Shown: positions 13,089 through 15,648 of the stretch, one piece after another | How positions within the stretch are numbered: position 1 is the first letter of the stretch | How the letters are laid out: each line of letters opens with the position of its first letter | Source: JADFOB01 sp046753625 | GTDB taxonomy: Bacteria; Planctomycetota; Phycisphaerae; UBA1845 | Length of the DNA: 15,648 nucleotides | Assembly (NCBI GenBank): GCA_046753625.1 | Contig: JBHHUB010000091.1 | Location: forward strand, 1-15,648 | Reading direction: 5' to 3' | Position numbers and translations under genes: made by a program | Notes under the pieces: generated by a model | Database searches by the model: none | Told to the model about the DNA's origin: nothing | The model's input: the letters and a program-made list of their open reading frames with translations, nothing else

Positions 13089-14018
13089 CTACCGCTTGAT
13101 CCGGGCGAGCAGCGTGGTGGCGGTGAAGCCGACGGTTGCCAGTGCCACTCCAGTGGCATAGTCGCCCATGTCCGAATGCGCGGTGAATGGCCAGATGCCG
13201 ATTACCGACCCCAAGAGGATGCCGAGCAGCACGCCGATCGTGAGGTCGGCATGGCGGTTCAGCATCCACTTGAGGAAATGGCTCAACAGCAGCACGCCGA
13301 GGAGCGAGCCCGCCGCGACGGGTGCAAGCACGGGGAAAAAAACACCCACGGATGCGTCGGTTCCGCCGGACAGCACCCACGATTTGCAAAGAGCCACCGC
13401 CGCCAGGACCGTCTCGTACCGCCCCAGGATGAGGAGCATGTACGCGCCGGAGATACCGGGGAGCACCATCGCCGACATGGCCAAGCCGCCGGCGAAAAAA
13501 TCCAGCACGGGCCGGGACTGAAGGACGATTGTTCCGGCGGCAATCGCTTGCCTGACCGCTTCCGTGTCCGGGCGTTCGACCCGGCAGGCCGCCAGCAGGA
13601 GCATCATCGCCAAGCCGAGCGCTGTGCCGGTCATCGCGGCCCCGCCGATGCGCCGGATCATCTTGAGCAAAAGGGGCACGCCGCCGAGGGTCATACCAAT
13701 GAACAGGGAAAACATCATGCTGCGGTGGTGTGCGACGGCGCCGGCCAGCGGGTCAGAGAAGACGCCGATGGTCACGATGGCGGCCGATCCGAGCACCGTG
13801 AGGAAACGCACGTTGCCCTTGGTGAGGCGCAATCGCGTGGCGTCCGCGATGGCGGAGACGAATTCGTCATAGAGGCCCATGACCACGATCATGGTCCCGC
13901 CGGAAACGCCGGGCACCAGATTGGCGAGCCCCATCAGAATCCCGGCGAGTGCGGTACGCAGGGTAGGGGTCGGCGATAGGGGCTGGGCGGCCGGCTCGAT
14001 CACAGGGTCTGCATTCAT
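13089..14018 (-). CDS. DUF368 polyprenyl-phosphate transporter (PopT-type)
   Basis: The 309-residue membrane protein has the two inverted-repeat signatures of DUF368: GLANLVPGVSGGTM (30-43) and LPGISGAYMLLILGRYE (186-202), amid about eight or more hydrophobic segments. DUF368 proteins have been shown in other bacteria to recycle undecaprenyl phosphate across the inner membrane, returning the lipid carrier used for cell-wall and glycan export. The start is the ATG whose complement lies at 14016-14018; the ribosome binding site is weak (GGATGG-like). It begins 34 bp after the AsmA-like gene on the same strand, so the two are probably one operon. The family is clear; the polyprenyl-phosphate role is transferred from characterised relatives. 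Confidence 0.9.
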   Translation of the reverse strand: MNADPVIEPAAQPLSPTPTLRTALAGILMGLANLVPGVSGGTMIVVMGLYDEFVSAIADATRLRLTKGNVRFLTVLGSAAIVTIGVFSDPLAGAVAHHRSMMFSLFIGMTLGGVPLLLKMIRRIGGAAMTGTALGLAMMLLLAACRVERPDTEAVRQAIAAGTIVLQSRPVLDFFAGGLAMSAMVLPGISGAYMLLILGRYETVLAAVALCKSWVLSGGTDASVGVFFPVLAPVAAGSLLGVLLLSHFLKWMLNRHADLTIGVLLGILLGSVIGIWPFTAHSDMGDYATGVALATVGFTATTLLARIKR

Positions 14019-14052
14019 CGCATACCATCCAAAGACGTTGGGAGCGGCCGAC

Positions 14053-15648
14053 CTAGGAGGCCCTCAAGCGTTGCTTCTTGGCTTTCTTCTTGAACAGGCG
14101 CTTCAATTCCTCTTGCAACCCGCGAAACGGGCGCGCTCGCACCAGCGGGTTGGTGATCGGCCCGACGACGTGCACCTCGACGATGTTTCTGGACGCCCCT
14201 TCCACCATGGCGGTCAACGCGGGGATGCGCATCCATTCATGGGGACTGACGCTGATGAGATTGATATCGACGCGCCGACCGGGAAGCATCATCTCGCCCG
14301 ACCCTGCCAGTGCCAGTCCATTGCCGCGCAGCAAGATGTCCTCGAACGCCACACGATCGCCCACCACGTAGAAATCCGCCCGGGCGTCTTGAATAGCCTC
14401 TTCCTGCGGCACGGACAGGTTGAAGACGTTGAGAATCGCCAGAATCAGGGGAAGCCGGTAGAGTTCGCCGTCGCTGATCTCGACGTGCCCGCCGCCGCGC
14501 CGCGCAGTGGGGTCGGCGAAATCCCCGGCGAGGTAGAGGTGGGCATCCATCCGTCCTTTCGGCAGGTCGGTGGGTTTTTCGACGGCGCTGCGGCCGTCTG
14601 TGGCCTCCTCACTGGCCAGGATGGCTGAAACGTAGACGTCGTGGATGGTCGTCGAAAACGTGTAGTCGCTGCGCGCCTTGTCGAAGCGGAGGTCGAGTCC
14701 ACCGGTGAGCGCGCCACCGTGCGCGGTGCCGCGCAGCTCGGAAATGGTGAACTGCCCCGTGCCGTCGGCGAGTCGGGCGAACACCCAATCCGCCGTGGCC
14801 TCGCGCACCGGCCAGTTCAGTAGATCGGCGCGGGCGGCTTCGATTGATCCGGAAACCGCGCATCCCCCGTCGCGGTCGACGAGAGGCCCGTGGATCGTCA
14901 TGCGGCCGTCGAGGTTGGATACCGCGGCCGCGCCGCTGAGACCGACGTTGTGCATGTCGATGCGGCCGTCGATCATCCATCGGCCGTCGTTGGAGCGTTG
15001 GTCGGCCAGGAATTCCAGGCGGTCGAGGGATAGGTCAACCGATCCGGTCGGGGCGCGGCGGTCCCAGGAATCGCGGTAAGGCGGGGGCAACATGCCGCGA
15101 ATGGACTCGTCAAGTTCGATGCCTGTGGCCTTCAGGGTTATGGTCTTGCGATTGTTCTGATTGCCGAACGCGGTTTCGATGCTCGCGATGACGTCGGCGT
15201 TCCCGTAGCGAGCCGTGATACCCGCCGCGCGCGTGGCGTTGGGATCGAGGCGTATGCTGGCGTGTACATGCTCGAACGGTCTGGGGAACAGGTCGTGCCG
15301 GACGGTGACGTCGTTGAGGGTAACGCTCGTCGTAAAGGCAATGGGTTCGGCCGCGTCCGCCGGGGCCGTGTGCAACATAGTGTTCGCGTCGAGCGTCCCC
15401 TCGACTTGCCAGGCTTCCAGGAGCTCGCGCAGACGTTCCGGAGCGGCGGCGCGGAGCGCATCGTCGAGCCGAACATCGTTGGCCTCGATCGACACATCCC
15501 AATCCGGTCGGCTGCCGGATCGGTGGACTACCCCGTCGGCCCGGATGGTGCCTGCTGCGTAGCGACCGTACACGTTTTCGAGCGATAGTCGGTTCTCCGT
15601 CAACACGAGCCGGCCACCCAGGTTGGAAACGGTTACGGGAAACAGACG
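14053..15648 (-). CDS. AsmA-like protein, 5' end beyond the window
   Basis: At least 531 residues are visible. The frame stays open to the right edge (RLFPVTVSNLGGRLVLTENR...), so a GTG at 15606 is not the true start. The C-terminal half has AsmA-like features: alternating beta-strand segments, GRMDAHLYLAGDFADP, GGGHVEISDGELYRLPLILA, and GSGEMMLPGRRVDINLISVS, then IVEVHVVGPITNPLVRARP. It ends in a Lys/Arg-rich tail (KKKAKKQRLRAS). AsmA/TamB/YhdP-type proteins form long beta-groove bridges thought to carry phospholipids between the inner and outer membranes. The protein is probably anchored by an N-terminal helix outside the window. It lies upstream of the DUF368 transporter, suggesting an envelope-lipid operon. 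The exact subgroup is uncertain. Confidence 0.8.
   Translation of the reverse strand, partial: RLFPVTVSNLGGRLVLTENRLSLENVYGRYAAGTIRADGVVHRSGSRPDWDVSIEANDVRLDDALRAAAPERLRELLEAWQVEGTLDANTMLHTAPADAAEPIAFTTSVTLNDVTVRHDLFPRPFEHVHASIRLDPNATRAAGITARYGNADVIASIETAFGNQNNRKTITLKATGIELDESIRGMLPPPYRDSWDRRAPTGSVDLSLDRLEFLADQRSNDGRWMIDGRIDMHNVGLSGAAAVSNLDGRMTIHGPLVDRDGGCAVSGSIEAARADLLNWPVREATADWVFARLADGTGQFTISELRGTAHGGALTGGLDLRFDKARSDYTFSTTIHDVYVSAILASEEATDGRSAVEKPTDLPKGRMDAHLYLAGDFADPTARRGGGHVEISDGELYRLPLILAILNVFNLSVPQEEAIQDARADFYVVGDRVAFEDILLRGNGLALAGSGEMMLPGRRVDINLISVSPHEWMRIPALTAMVEGASRNIVEVHVVGPITNPLVRARPFRGLQEELKRLFKKKAKKQRLRAS

Noticed and set aside
13176..13979. 267-residue plus-strand frame opposite the DUF368 gene
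   Set aside because: Composition is His/Arg/Glu/Gly-rich without hydrophobic pattern; the minus strand encodes an evident membrane protein.
1..15648. CRISPR array
   Set aside because: No set of direct repeats with regular unique spacers; the only tandem repeat is the 15-bp unit at 970-1010.

Overview
The window looks like a chromosomal segment of a high-GC Gram-negative-type bacterium, most likely a planctomycete. The reasons are the MoxR/DUF58/BatA-type gene set, the many palindromic intergenic repeats, and a fatty-acid-synthase-like cluster with paired phytoene-desaturase-type flavoproteins, a combination known from this phylum. The assignment is an inference from content; there is no rRNA or other decisive marker.

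Layout. Positions 1-3887 (+) hold the tail of an unidentified gene (possibly a MoxR ATPase), a DUF58 protein, a BatA-like von Willebrand A membrane protein and an unrecognised membrane protein. After a gene-free stretch of about 370 bp comes a tight + strand operon (4258-10693): ketosynthase (FabF-like), acyl carrier protein, two CrtI/phytoene-dehydrogenase-like FAD oxidoreductases, FabZ-like dehydratase, FabI-like enoyl reductase and a 4'-phosphopantetheinyl transferase. A TauE/SafE-type permease (10722-11474) follows and may be cotranscribed. A gene-free, repeat-bearing stretch of about 640 bp then leads to a probable promoter and the ribosomal genes rpmI and rplT. On the minus strand, from the right edge, lie a large AsmA-like protein (5' end outside the window) and a DUF368 polyprenyl-phosphate transporter. 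They converge on rplT across a MITE-like element with TA-flanked inverted ends and a cloverleaf-like core.

How it works together. The central operon encodes a nearly self-contained acyl-building machine: a PPTase to activate the ACP, a KS to elongate, a dehydratase and an enoyl reductase to process, and two flavin desaturase/isomerase-type enzymes to introduce or rearrange double bonds. No ketoreductase, thioesterase or acyltransferase is present, so housekeeping or distant genes must supply those steps. The composition resembles gene sets proposed for ladderane lipid synthesis in anammox planctomycetes and, more loosely, polyene-type clusters. The product cannot be read from the sequence. 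This operon is the best candidate in the window for an undescribed system.
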